Positions 1 through 10,769 of a stretch of DNA of 64,000 nt are shown here, one piece after another; position 1 is the first letter of the stretch; every line of letters starts with the position of its first letter. Both the position numbers and the translations under genes were made by a program. The stretch is taken from contig NC_030383.2 of the NCBI RefSeq assembly GCF_001625215.2, positions 55,728,949-55,792,948 of the forward strand, in the 5' to 3' direction. Source of the stretch: Daucus carota subsp. sativus (lineage: Eukaryota; Streptophyta; Magnoliopsida; Apiales; Apiaceae). The notes below the pieces were generated by a model. That model was not told the DNA's origin. It did no database searches and was given only the letters and a program-made list of their open reading frames with translations.

Positions 1-248
1 AGCATGTATGATTCAGTACTTTTGATTCCTTATAAATAAATAATGATTAACTTATTCTCCATCTGATTTTTAATAAGTAAATATTCATTTTCCACCTTTT
101 ACACATACTTTCACACATTTTTTAAATTATCTTTTCATTAATAAATTTTAAATTTAAATTATTATGTAATAATAATAGAGAATACAATTAAGGATTATTG
201 TTAGATTTGTCATTCAACATAAAATTCTTATTTTTAGAAATTATAGTA

Positions 249-293
249 CACATACATACATACATACATACATACATACATACATACATACAT

Positions 294-360
<67 letters not shown>
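249..360. repeat. Compound microsatellite (CATA)n-(TA)n-(GA)n
   Basis: A run of CATA units passes into about 23 TA units and then about 10 GA units, directly abutting the left end of the element that begins near 361. Open frames across it encode only Tyr-Ile or Ser-Leu runs and are not genes. The first 248 bases hold AT-rich DNA in which I see nothing else. Confidence 0.95.
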
Positions 361-361
<1 letters not shown>

Positions 362-936
362 TCCTACTCCAATAGAAACCAAATTAGCCTAAAAACTAAA
401 AACCAGTTTCTGGACAGTTTCTTATCACTATTTTTAACTACAGAAATCACTAATTTGTACATAACATATCACTAATTTATATATAGCATATCTCGCGGAT
501 ATAAATATATATATATACACATATATGCAACGTATATGACCATCATCTTCACCCAAATCGTAATAATGGACCTCTTACCACCATTACCAGACGTTTCGAT
601 GACTTGCCACCATTGTCTATCATCACCAATAGTCACATACACTTTCCATCATAACTTACAAAACTAACGACTACTTACCATCATCATACAACTTCTCTTG
701 CGGCTTCCTACCGTCAAGAACCTTCCAACGGATGAAATTGATCATCTTATAATCGATTATCAATAGTTTTGATAAGTAGATTTTCTCAATTTTGATAATA
801 AAAATCGTTGTTTACATATTGTATAAAAACAGTGATTAGTGCAGTATAAATTAGTGATACCCGTAGTTATAAATAGTGTTAAGGAAACTGGTTTCTAGTT
901 TTTATTTTAAGAGTGGTTTCTATTTGATCATGAGCC
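361..936. mobile_element. (TA)n-bounded inverted-end element, 'AATAGAAACC' family, copy 1
   Basis: The left end reads GTCCTACTCCAATAGAAACC. The right end, on the opposite strand, reads GGCTCATGATCAAATAGAAACC, and both continue into an AAAACTA-rich stretch ending in ACCAG. The element lies between (TA)n/(GA)n on the left and (TA)n on the right. The interior has no coding capacity and repeats a motif like ATCACTAATTTGTA. The copy at 29185-29858 has nearly the same ends, and those at 60345-60741 and 60779-61645 are more diverged. The superfamily is not clear: a MITE or a short Helitron2/Helentron-like derivative are both possible. Confidence 0.75.
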
Positions 937-958
937 TATATATATATATATATATATA

Positions 959-1407
959 GGGGAGGGTTCTGGTACAAACTTACAAACTTTTTTTGTTCAA
1001 CGCATATATAACTTGAGTTCAACATTTTTTCAACATTTTTTGTTGAACATTGACTAAAATAGTGGTGGATAAGTACATAAACCAATTTTTAAATGTAAGA
1101 ACTAAGGTAAACATGTTATATAACTAATATTTATGTTTCTAGACCCTACCCAAACCCTAGAGGTATAGTTTAAACATATTTTTAGATATATTCAACACAA
1201 TGATAATTAGTGTTCAACACCCGATGTTGAACCCCAGTTATAAATGTGTTGAAAACGCGATTTATTTATGCGTTATTTTTAAAAATTGTGATGTTTTTTG
1301 AAAAATTTTCAACATGGATACTTTATATAACTAAGGATTAACACGATAGGAGAATAAAAAAAAAGTTTGTAAGTTTGTAACTTAAAAAAGTTTTTATTTG
1401 ATCCTAT

Positions 1408-1410
<3 letters not shown>
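959..1410. mobile_element. (TA)n-bounded inverted-end element, 'ACAAACTTACAAACT' family
   Basis: The left end, GGGGAGGGTTCTGGTACAAA, runs into CTTACAAACTTTTTTT. The right end read on the minus strand is GGGATAGGATCAAATAAAAA followed by a matching TTACAAACTTACAAACTTTTT. (TA)n tracts of 15-28 bases flank both sides. The interior is AT-rich with several TTCAACA motifs and no coding frame. No target duplication can be read because the flank is itself TA repeat. Confidence 0.75.
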
Positions 1411-1438
<28 letters not shown>

Positions 1439-1441
<3 letters not shown>

Positions 1442-2844
1442 GATGATTCAATGAGGAACTTATTAATCTGGGTAACTGGGTAACTCAAGTCCAGCCGCAC
1501 GATAGAATTTTTTACGGTGTACCTTAGATGTATCCAATAAAACTGTTAAACACGTGGGCCATCATAATTCTCCCCACGTCTATATTTTACTTCACAAATA
1601 CTGTGTATCTATCCATGTACTTCAATAGGCACATTCATTTTATTAAAAAATACTTTTATTCTTATGTTTTAGTTTATAATATTTTTTATGAATTAAAAGT
1701 ATTCTACTTTAATTTTTCTTCTCTATTATTTAAATACTCAAAAAAATATATTCAAATATTTTTATACGGCATATTTTTACAAAATTATATATTCTGATTT
1801 TTTTTTATTTTGATGTTCATAATTTTTTGATAGTTTATTTTTATGGCTTTATCCTGCATTTGCACTTTCAATTCAGTATATTCAGTTTGTGAGTATTATG
1901 TTTTTTAATTATTAAATAAATAAAATACTGAACATGTGAGAAAAATATAAATAAAATACATAACATTAAAATACAGTACACATATTTTTATACAACATAC
2001 ATAACATTAAAATACAGTACACATATTTTTATACAACATACATAACATTAAAATACAGTACACATATTTAAAATACAGTACACATATTTAAATTACACAA
2101 TACAATACATATATTCTTATAAATGGTACATAACATTAAAATATAATAAACATATTTTTATACAACATACTGACATTAAAATACAGTACACATATTTTTA
2201 TACAACATACATAATATTAAAATACAGTACACATATTTAAAATACACAATACAATATATATATTCTTATACATGGTACATAACATTAAAATATAATAAAC
2301 ATATTTTTATACAACATACGTGACATTGAAATACAGTACACATATTTTTATACAACATACATAACATTAAAATACAGTACACATATTTTTATAAAAATAC
2401 ATAACACTAAATAGAAATTCTTTAAACAAATTTTCGAGTTTAGATTTACAAAAAAAATTCACATAATTTTTAATTAATATCAATTTTTGTATGTATAACC
2501 TATTTATAAAATTCATAATAACATTACAATAAAAAATTCACAAAATACATAACATAAAATATAGTACATATATAAAATAAATTGTAAAATAAATAATATA
2601 AAAATTTACAGAACACTAGAAAAAATTATGAAACTTAAAATAGAACACAATTAGTAGGAAAAACACTTCTGACACGTATAAAAAGCAGTTATAAATGTTG
2701 TGCACATATGACAAAGAATAACTATCATTTGGTGAGATCATGTACCACGCGTAACACATAAGTTATGTGTATATAATAATCTAAAGGCTGAGATTGAAAG
2801 TTACTCAGTTACTAATTATACTGGTTACCCACTGAGAAGCCCCC
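1439..2844. mobile_element. (TA)n-bounded inverted-end element, 'GGGTAACTGGGTAACTC' family, copy 1
   Basis: The left end is GGGGATGATTCAATGAGGAA, continuing to two GGGTAACT motifs and CAGCCGCACGAT. The right end on the minus strand is GGGGGCTTCTCAGTGGGTAA. (TA)n flanks both sides. The same termini, including CAGCCGCACGAT, are found inverted in the element at 8266-9408, so the two are copies of one family in opposite orientation. The interior is about 80% A+T and includes a tandem array. The longest open frame (1528-1797) looks like AT-rich noise. Confidence 0.78.
1954..2408. repeat. Tandem array, unit about 40 bases, inside the 1439-2844 element
   Basis: The motif ACATAACATTAAAATACAGT followed by ACACATATTTTTATACAAC recurs about ten times with point changes and partial units. 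There are no unique spacers, so it is not a CRISPR array. It is an internal satellite-like expansion of the host element. Confidence 0.85.
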
Positions 2845-2889
<45 letters not shown>

Positions 2890-2895
<6 letters not shown>

Positions 2896-3313
2896 CACTC
2901 CATAGCATACCCTCTTATATGGAGTTACGTAGCACACCATTATAAATATATACATAATATATATTTTATTATATTTTTTATGATATATAATTTCAAATTT
3001 TGATTATTAAACCGAAAACGTAGTTATACAATTTTTTTATTCCAAAGATCATCTAAAATTATGCAATATCTCAACATGATTCTATAACAGAATAATAATC
3101 ATCCAGAATTATTCTGTTGTAGAATCAGTTTCGAAAATATATTTTTTTAATCAAATTTTAAGTGTTAAATTACTTAAAATAGATTTATTTTATAGTATTC
3201 TATATTAGAATCACGTTTTATATGTATTTTATAACAGAATTTATAATAAAATTGATGATTTATAGTGGCGCACTATGTAACTCCATGTAAGGAGTCCCTC
3301 TCTGGAATGTTGG

Positions 3314-3314
<1 letters not shown>
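2890..3314 (+). mobile_element. (TA)n-bounded element, 'GGGTAGCACTCCATAGCATA' family, copy 1
   Basis: It starts GGGTAGCACTCCATAGCATA and ends CTCTCTGGAATGTTGGCC, with ATATGGAGTTACGTAGCAC and TGCGCCACTAT-type motifs as subterminal inverted repeats. It is flanked by (TA)n on both sides. A second copy lies inverted at 3829-4255, so the two face each other across a third element. About 425 bases; no coding frame. Confidence 0.8.
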
Positions 3315-3372
<58 letters not shown>

Positions 3373-3377
<5 letters not shown>

Positions 3378-3761
3378 TTTTATGGAGACCACTTTTTTGG
3401 AGACCGTTTATGTTCTGCAAGTAAAATATTGCATAAAAATATTACAAAATACTGCAGAATACATTATTTTGTGAAGAAATATCACCAATTCATTAAAATT
3501 ATTGATGAACATCTATGTTTAATAAGTAGAATGTGTATGTTATGCAAATTGAACAAATATTCTGCAAACTGAACATATTCCGCATGATAAAATATTATAT
3601 AATATTCTACATGCAAAACATATATGATATTCAAGATTTTAAATGATATAATGATCTTTATACAATATGATTTGCAAAATTATGAGTTTTTCAATATTTT
3701 TATGCATATTTTACTTGTAGAACATAAACGGTCTCCAAAAAAAGTGGTATCAATAGAGCTT

Positions 3762-3763
<2 letters not shown>
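3373..3763. mobile_element. Palindromic (TA)n/(CT)n-bounded element with GGAGACC ends
   Basis: The left end, ATGGAGACCACTTTTTTGGA, continues GACCGTTTATGTTCTGCAAG. The right end is its reverse complement almost base for base for over 50 bases, ending AAAAAAAGTGGTATCAATAG. It lies between a long (TA)n tract (3315-3372) and a (CT)n-(TA)n tract (3763-3828). It sits exactly between the two inverted copies of the 425-base family. Confidence 0.78.
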
Positions 3764-3828
<65 letters not shown>

Positions 3829-4255
3829 GGCCAACATTTAAAAGAGGGACTCCTTATATGGAGTTACATAGTGCGCCACTATAAATCATCAATTTTATTA
3901 TAAATTCTGTTATAGAATACATATAAAACGTGATTCTAATATAAAATACTATAAAATAAATCTATTTTAAGTAATTTAACACTTAAAATTTGATTAAAAA
4001 AAGTATATTTTCGAAACTGATTCTACAACAGAATAATTCTGTATGATTATTATTCTGTTATAGAATCATGTTGAGATATTGCATAATTTTAGATGATCTT
4101 TGGAATAAAAAAATTGTATAACTTCGTTTTCGGTTTAATAATCAAAATTTACAATTATATTTCATAAAAAATATAATAGAATATATATTATGTATATATT
4201 TATAATGGTGTGCTACGTAACTCCATATAAGAGAGTATGCTATGGAGTGCTACCC
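3829..4255 (-). mobile_element. (TA)n-bounded element, 'GGGTAGCACTCCATAGCATA' family, copy 2 (inverted)
   Basis: This is the reverse complement of the element at 2890-3314 along nearly its whole length. It starts GGCCAACATTTAAAAGAGGG and ends TATGGAGTGCTACCC. It differs at the GGCC end, where AACATTTAAAAGAGGG replaces AACATTCCAGAGAGGG. (TA)n lies on both sides. Confidence 0.8.
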
Positions 4256-4271
4256 TATATATATATATATA

Positions 4272-4631
4272 GGCACTTGCTCAAATGAGAACTTTCTTAA
4301 AATGAGAACCGTGAGAACTTTTCTAATTTATCAATATCTCATTCATTTGAAGGGCCCCGCCAGGGGCACCTTCACAAAAAATGTATATAATTAAGGTCTC
4401 CACCTAGCTAGCCGGAAAAAAAAATTAAAAAAAAATAAAAAAAAATCACTGATGACGTGGCAGTGGACTTTTTTTTTTGAATTTTTTTTTTTTACTAGTT
4501 AGGGAGAGACTAGTTTTATATACACTTTTTATATTGGGTACCCACTAGTTTGATGTTTAGATTAGTCAAAATATGATAAATTAAGGAAGTTCTCACGGTT
4601 CTCATTTTAAAAAGTTCTCACTGGAGTAACC

Positions 4632-4632
<1 letters not shown>
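4272..4632. mobile_element. (TA)n-bounded element, 'CTCAAATGAGAAC' family, copy 1
   Basis: The left end is GGCACTTGCTCAAATGAGAA, then AAAATGAGAACCGTGAGAAC. The right end on the minus strand is GGGTTACTCCAGTGAGAACT, then AAAATGAGAACCGTGAGAAC and a TTTATCAATATC/TTTATCATATT match. (TA)n is on the left, (CT)n-(TA)n on the right. The related element 28031-29170 shares the CTCAAATGAGAACC end. It is non-coding. Confidence 0.78.
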
Positions 4633-4688
<56 letters not shown>

Positions 4689-4978
4689 TATTTATTTATT
4701 TATTTATTTAAGAAGCACGACATAACACACTACTACAAATGCTCTTATAATATATTATTGAAAGATTGTTGATAAATATAAATTAAATGAAGAGAAACTC
4801 AACTAATTTTGAATAAGTATTTTTCCGGAAATGATCATCTGAACTATGATAGAGGGAACAAGTTAGTTGAAGTGGACAAATAATTTTAATTGGCTGAGTG
4901 AATTTTATACTTCTCAGAAAATGCGGGTTATAAAGGAAAAGATGAGTAACTTTTTAAATTGTTCGAAAATTTTAAATT

Positions 4979-5180
4979 CACTACAAGAAAATGGGCTAAA
5001 AGCGACCGTCAAAATTTGGTAGCTTTTATTAAAAAGCGACCGTATGTGGTCATTTTTAATTAAAAGCTACCGCAAAGAATTGGTAGTTTTGAAGAGGGTT
5101 GCTTTTACTGATTCTGATCACTTTTATATAAAAGCCATCGCTTTTACGGTCGCTTTTGTTAAAAATTAAATTCCTTTATG
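4979..5180 (+). mobile_element. CACTA (En/Spm-type) transposon end, partner end not found
   Basis: CACTACAAGAAAATGGGC is a typical CACTA terminal inverted repeat. It is followed by several copies of an AAGCGACCGT/GCTTTTA motif in both orientations, as expected of CACTA subterminal repeats that bind the transposase. I did not find the matching TTGTAGTG end downstream, so this is a truncated copy or its other end has decayed. Confidence 0.6.
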
Positions 5181-7229
5181 TCACTTTAAATTTTTGGCCA
5201 AAATTTGAATTTCCTGCTCTTACAAAATAAAAAGTACCAATGTTGGTGGAATTTGATAAGCGACCATAATTCTCTTCGATCGCTTTTATATGGCTATTTG
5301 TCAAAAATTCAGAATCTTTTTGTTGCTACCCTCTGTTTATTGCACAACTCGATAGATCATTCAACCGTTTAAATAATCAACCTTCTAATAATCGGGGGAG
5401 GGATGTGAACAAAATACAAAGTAATAAACGTAAAAGAAGTTTTCGTAGATCCGTTAAAAATTCACCATAATACATAATTCAACAAAGTTATGATCTTTGT
5501 TACAATTACAATATATACCATACAATGTACGTACCATAATCTAATAAAATTAAACATAATTTTATTAAATGTCCAGTTCATGCTTGGCCAAGATTATTGA
5601 AGCCTTTTCTTACTTCTTGGCATCTTGCTTCTGTCATGCTATTAAAAGTAGGCTCACATTGAAGACATATATGCATGCGAAGTAATTATACAATTCAATT
5701 ATATGTACTTGTAGTTATCTACCACTCATTTATGGAACTGTAGATGAGATGCATCACTTTCAAGCATCTGTGCATGACCCCAGGCCCTCTTGTCTTTTCA
5801 GGTTTTGGTGGTTACTCCGTCATTTGCACACTGGTAGTCACTTGCACACTGATGCGATGCAATGCAAGGGCGGACTAAGGTAAGAAATCAAGAATTTTGT
5901 GGTGACTGGCTCCGTTTTAAATTTCATTTTGAAATTTATTCGCATTGTTTGTATAAAAAATATATAAGTCAATTTCCAATTTATAAATTTGACAAGTTTT
6001 AAATTTTATTTTTTTTAAGTGATTTATTTTTATTTTTAAAATTTGATTTTACAAAAATATGAAGTACCATTTAAAAAATAATTTAAACTATTTTATTATT
6101 ATAACAGTAAATTTTAGTAATTTATAAATATCAAAGAAATTATTTGAACACACAAAATAATAGTTATTTTTCATTTATAAGCAAATTCTCACTTATAAGT
6201 ATTAAGCATTTTTGTTAAATTAAGTCAATCGCCTCCTCTATATCATCAGGCAAAACATGTAGTAGAGAGAATTGAATACAAAATTTAAGTAAAAAAAGAT
6301 GTTGCTGTGAATTTAATTTTATAATTAGAATTAGATGTACAAAGTTCTAAGTATATACGTCGAAATTTCGGATAAAGAAACTGATTAATCAGTTTCCGAG
6401 AAGAATGCTTTCGTCAAAAAAATCGAATATAATTATGGCTGCTAAAGAAGCTCGTTCATTGTTTTTTCTTATTTCGCAGCTAAAGAGTCAACTTTGTCGT
6501 CTGGAATCATCAGCTGTCGCTTATAATAATTCTTCAGAACATACTCGTCCACGATAATGGAGCCCGTTCTCCTTTCTGTCACGCTACTAACGAATACTTT
6601 AATTAAATTTCATGATATTCCAGATAAATTTGCTTCGGTGATGCTAACTTATTTGTACAGCATATATTATAGTACAAATTTTATTTAAATAATTCTAAAA
6701 TTTTGAAGTGTTTTGAGTATATATGCAAATTATTATTGCTATGCAAATTATTATTACCTGGCCATTTAAATTTTAAATTCTAAATATATCTATTGATCGG
6801 ATATTTTTATTAATTATTATTTGAAAAATTATGGAAAAAATTTAAATGATAAATTTTAAGTGAAATTACTTTTAAAGTAATTTAACAAGATATTTTAGCA
6901 ATATATTTTAATATACATACGTAAAAACAAGAAGAGTCTTTATCTCCGGCGATCACATAACAAGGACCTCTTATGTATCTTCATTTTTTAGTCCTTAGAT
7001 TTGTACACCGATCAAGATAATAACAAATTCCTGATATACAAAGTGATTTTTAAACACTCAATGTATGTCATTCGACAGTTTCTTTTCGCCCGACTTTATG
7101 ATTTAAAACCGCCAAACACATCAAAACTTTATCATAAACATGAACTCATCAAAATTTTATTATAATCTTATTCATTGTACAACTAATCCAACAGCCCAAT
7201 AATAATATGTCATACAAGAGGTTCTAAGC
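5181..7229. other. AT-rich intergenic DNA, no supported gene
   Basis: There is no coding region I can defend. A 40-codon frame at 6436-6558 (plus) starts with Met-Ala-Ala-Lys-Glu and contains an internal TTTCGCAG splice-acceptor-like string. It matches nothing I recognise and is probably chance or a gene fragment. Confidence 0.5.
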
Positions 7230-7404
7230 TGGGCTGTTTAACGAACCGAGCTGCTTGCGAATAAACTCGAGCTCGACTTGTTAAGAGCTCGTTCGGCTCC
7301 GCTCGTTAAGAGTTCAAATTCGAATTCGAACACAAAAAATTGTTCGAGCTTGACTCGTTCGACCCGTTAAAATTCGAAAAAATACAATATTTTTTGGATA
7401 TTTT

Positions 7405-7441
<37 letters not shown>

Positions 7442-7910
7442 GACTCAGAATTCAACATATAATATATTTATAGATTTTAGTGATGTAACCAAAGTTTCGG
7501 GAAATAATAATTTTATTTGGTATGCTATTTTAACAATCAAGTAGAGGTTTGATTAGTACCGCTAACTAGTATTTAATCCTAATTTACTGTTTTGATATTC
7601 TAAAAATTATTTTTTACCGATCCAACCGTATGGATGTTAACATATATACAATTTAGTGAAATAACCAAAATTTCAAAAAAATAATTATTTGGTTAGCTAT
7701 TTTAAGAGTCAAGTAGCGGTTTAACCTTATTTTTTTCGGCTCGACACGTATTTGTTCGCGAACAAGCTCGTGTTCGGCTCGTTAGTTAACGAGCTCGAGC
7801 TCGAACACAATTTTTGTTCGATAAAAAGCTCGGCTCGACAGAAAAAAAAAATTAAAAAACGGCTCGACTCGGTCAAAACTCGGCTTGGTTCGGTTCGTGA
7901 ACAACCCTAA
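7230..7910. mobile_element. hAT-type MITE, GCTCG-rich family, copy 1
   Basis: The termini are TGGGCTGTTTAACGAACC on the left and GGTTCGTGAACAACCCTAA on the right, imperfect inverted repeats of the TAGGGCTGTTCACGAACC type. Subterminal regions are full of GAGCTCG and GGCTCG. The 8-base flanks TTCTAAGC (7222-7229) and TCCTAAGC (7911-7918) match at 7 of 8 positions, the target duplication length of hAT elements. The interior is AT-rich and non-coding. It serves as the version of this family without the insertion seen in copy 2. Confidence 0.82.
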
Positions 7911-7956
7911 TCCTAAGCATGTGATTGCCGGAACAGGACCGAAACAAGACCAGAGG

Positions 7957-8183
7957 TAGGGCTGTTTAACGAACCAAGCTGTTCGCGAACAAGCTCGAAC
8001 TCGGCTCTTTAAGTTAACGAGCTCGAGCTCGAACACAAAAAATTGTTCGTTAAGAAAACAAGCTCGAGCTAAGCTTTTAGTATGCTCGGCTCGAGCTCGT
8101 TCGGCTCGTTAAAACTCGAGAAAATGTAATATTTTCGGAATTTTTATTATAATTTATGTATGTTATTGAACTCAGAATTCAAC

Positions 8184-8268
<85 letters not shown>

Positions 8269-9405
8269 GCTTCTCCTTGAGGAACTACTAAAATAGTAAC
8301 CTGGGAACTCCTCTAACACTTAAAAAGATACACGGCGACGCTTGAGTTAAAAAACACGCGGCGTGAAAACAGGAACACAGACTTGTCTTTAAACCTAATC
8401 ATGTTATGTAAACACCTACCATAAGTTCCTAGACACGTACTCATAAAAATAAAAGAAAAAAAAAGAATAAAAAGTACATAACATACCATGTCCTGTATTT
8501 TTTATACTCTATATTTCCATTTCCATGACAGGATTGTTTCTCTATTTATAATATTTTTTTTTATGTTTTATATTTTGTTATATAAAATATGTTAGTAAGT
8601 AGTTTAAATAAAGTACATATTTATTTCTATATTGTAAATTATAATTTTTAAATTGATATTGTTGAAATTATATAAAATACAGAACACAAATTCTTTCATA
8701 TAACAAAATAAGAATAAAAATAACAAAAACAATGTCCTGTATTATATTATATTATATTTTATACATTTTAGTACAAATTTTGATATATTTTAGTGACATG
8801 TATCCCAAGTTCTTCAAAAACACACCAAATAAGTACATTCAAAGCTACTACTGTATTAACAATTTAATATATTTCTTGTATCCTGTATTTTCATTATTCT
8901 TTCAACTTTTATACTTTTCATGTTTTGTTCTTGAAATTTTTTAATATATTTTTACCGAACATTATATGTTCTGTATTTTGAAAACAAATTATAATCTATC
9001 ATATAATATTTTTATGTTCTGTAAATTCGAGAGAATACAAATGAATTTAAAATTTATATTTTAAATTATAATAAAGAATTACACAACACAAAAGTATTTT
9101 TTAATTTATCTTTGATATATATGTTATAAAATTTTGGTGTTAATACTTTTTAAGGAACAAAGAAGATAATAAAAAATATGAAACATAAAATATAATAAGA
9201 AAAATAAAATATAATGAAAATAGAGAATATAAAAAATTCAAACAAAAACAAAAGGGATTGATGGGTGGGCGACGTGTTTCACACATTGACAGTTATATAT
9301 AATAGGTTACACTGCACAATAAGTTAATTATTCTGGATACAATCGTGCGGCTGATATGCATAGTTACCAGGTTACTCAAATATCCTGGTTACTCGTTGAA
9401 CCATC

Positions 9406-9482
<77 letters not shown>

Positions 9483-9935
9483 TGATGCAACCAAAATTTC
9501 GAGAAATAATAATTTTGTCTGGTTTGCTATTTTAAAAGTCAAGTAGAAGTTTGACTAGTACCGCTAACTAGTGTTTAATCCTAATTTAGTGTTTCGATAT
9601 TTAAAAAAATATTTTTTACCAATCCAACTGTATGGATGTTAACATATATACATTTTAGTGAAATAACCAAAGTTTCAAAAAAAATAAAAATTATTTGTCT
9701 ATTTTAATAGCCCAAATAGCGATTTGTCCTTCTTTTTTTTCTAGCTCGGCTCGACTCGGCTCCACTTGTATTTGTTTGCGAACAAGCTCGTGTTCAGTTC
9801 GTTAGTTAACGAGCACGAGTTTGAACACAATTTTTGTTCGATAAAAAAGCTCGGCTCGGCTTTTCAGAAAAAAAAAATTAAAGCTCAACTCGGTTCAATC
9901 AAAACTCGGCTCGGCTCAGCTCGTGAACAGCCCTA
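7957..9935. mobile_element. hAT-type MITE, GCTCG-rich family, copy 2, split by a nested element
   Basis: It begins TAGGGCTGTTTAACGAACC and ends CTCGTGAACAGCCCTA. The flanking octamers ACCAGAGG (7949-7956) and AAGAGAGG (9936-9943) agree at 6 of 8 positions. The two arms align with copy 1 (7230-7910), but between the GAATTCAACAT and TTAGTGATGCAACC segments copy 2 carries a (TA)n-bounded element and its TA tracts, about 1.3 kb in all. The 84-residue frame at 7782-8036 is simply the GCTCG repeat read as protein. Confidence 0.82.
8266..9408. mobile_element. (TA)n-bounded element nested in a hAT MITE, 'GGGTAAC' family copy 2
   Basis: The left end is GGGGCTTCTCCTTGAGGAAC. The right end on the minus strand is GGGGATGGTTCAACGAGTAA, then ACC and, after a further stretch, CAGCCGCACGAT. 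These are the ends of the 1439-2844 element in the opposite orientation. About 77 bases of (TA)n precede it and about 70 follow. It interrupts the hAT MITE of 7957-9935, so it is the younger insertion. The frame at 8732-8944 is AT-rich and unconvincing. Confidence 0.82.
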
Positions 9936-10053
9936 AAGAGAGGAGTATCACTCCCCCATTATATACTCACTAGCTCGTTTAGGGCACCGTATGTATAAGA
10001 CCTCGACGTACCGCATTCAAGTTTTCATGTACGACCGGCGAGGCGACCCCTAA

Positions 10054-10427
10054 GAGCAAGCCCAACAGCTGTCTCAAATGATGTCCTAAGTCATTATTTA
10101 AGGCATTTGATCAAAAATATTGCTCCAACAGTGTCCTAGTGATGCCTTATATCACTAGGACAAGCTCTTCAAGCCCTATTAATAGGGCACCTCTCTCTTT
10201 GCCCTATCCAATATTTTAATATAAAATCTTCTACCCACTCTCTTTCTCTCTCTACTTTATATTGTTTTTGGTGATGAAAGAGAATCTTTAATAATAAAAT
10301 ATTAAACATATATTAAAAATAAGGCACATTGTTGGAGTTGAACTTAGATAAACATGTCCTAAATCACTAAGACATCATATTTTATATTACATTTGAGGCT
10401 CCAACAAAGACACTGTTGGACTTGCTC
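10054..10427. mobile_element. Tourist-type (PIF/Harbinger) MITE
   Basis: The inverted ends are GAGCAAGCCCAACAG on the left and CTGTTGGACTTGCTC on the right. A TAA sits on each side (10051-10053 and 10428-10430), the 3-base TWA duplication typical of PIF/Harbinger insertions. 374 bases, no coding capacity; several GTCCTAA and CCAACA(G/A) motifs repeat inside. Confidence 0.82.
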
Positions 10428-10769
10428 TAACTACACGGCCTCCGTCCTGTCATAATTTTAAATGATATTTGTCCTTTTAAACTAGATGGGTCCAGAGAGA
10501 GTCTTATTGTTTTCCTGTTGCAGCTAAAACAACGCTGAACGCTGGGGGATTTTTATTTTCTTTTTTCATGGTTTTCATAATCTTCTTTCTGAAATCCTTT
10601 CAAAAATCAAACTCAGTTTTATAAATAAAAATTTCATTCTCTATTTCACATTTCTATTTCATTTCTTTTTAATCAAGTTTTATATGTTTGTTTATTATGC
10701 TTTTTCATGTCAAATTTTGTTCATAAATTTTCAATTCCAGATTTTAGTTTCGTTAAGAAATGCGAAACA

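Noticed and set aside
4727-4745. Second possible CACTA terminus (CACTACTACAAATGCTC)
   Set aside because: Only the first bases match, no subterminal repeats follow and no partner end was found.
7782-8036. 84-residue frame on the minus strand
   Set aside because: It reads through the GCTCG-rich ends of two adjacent hAT MITEs; repetitive and non-coding.
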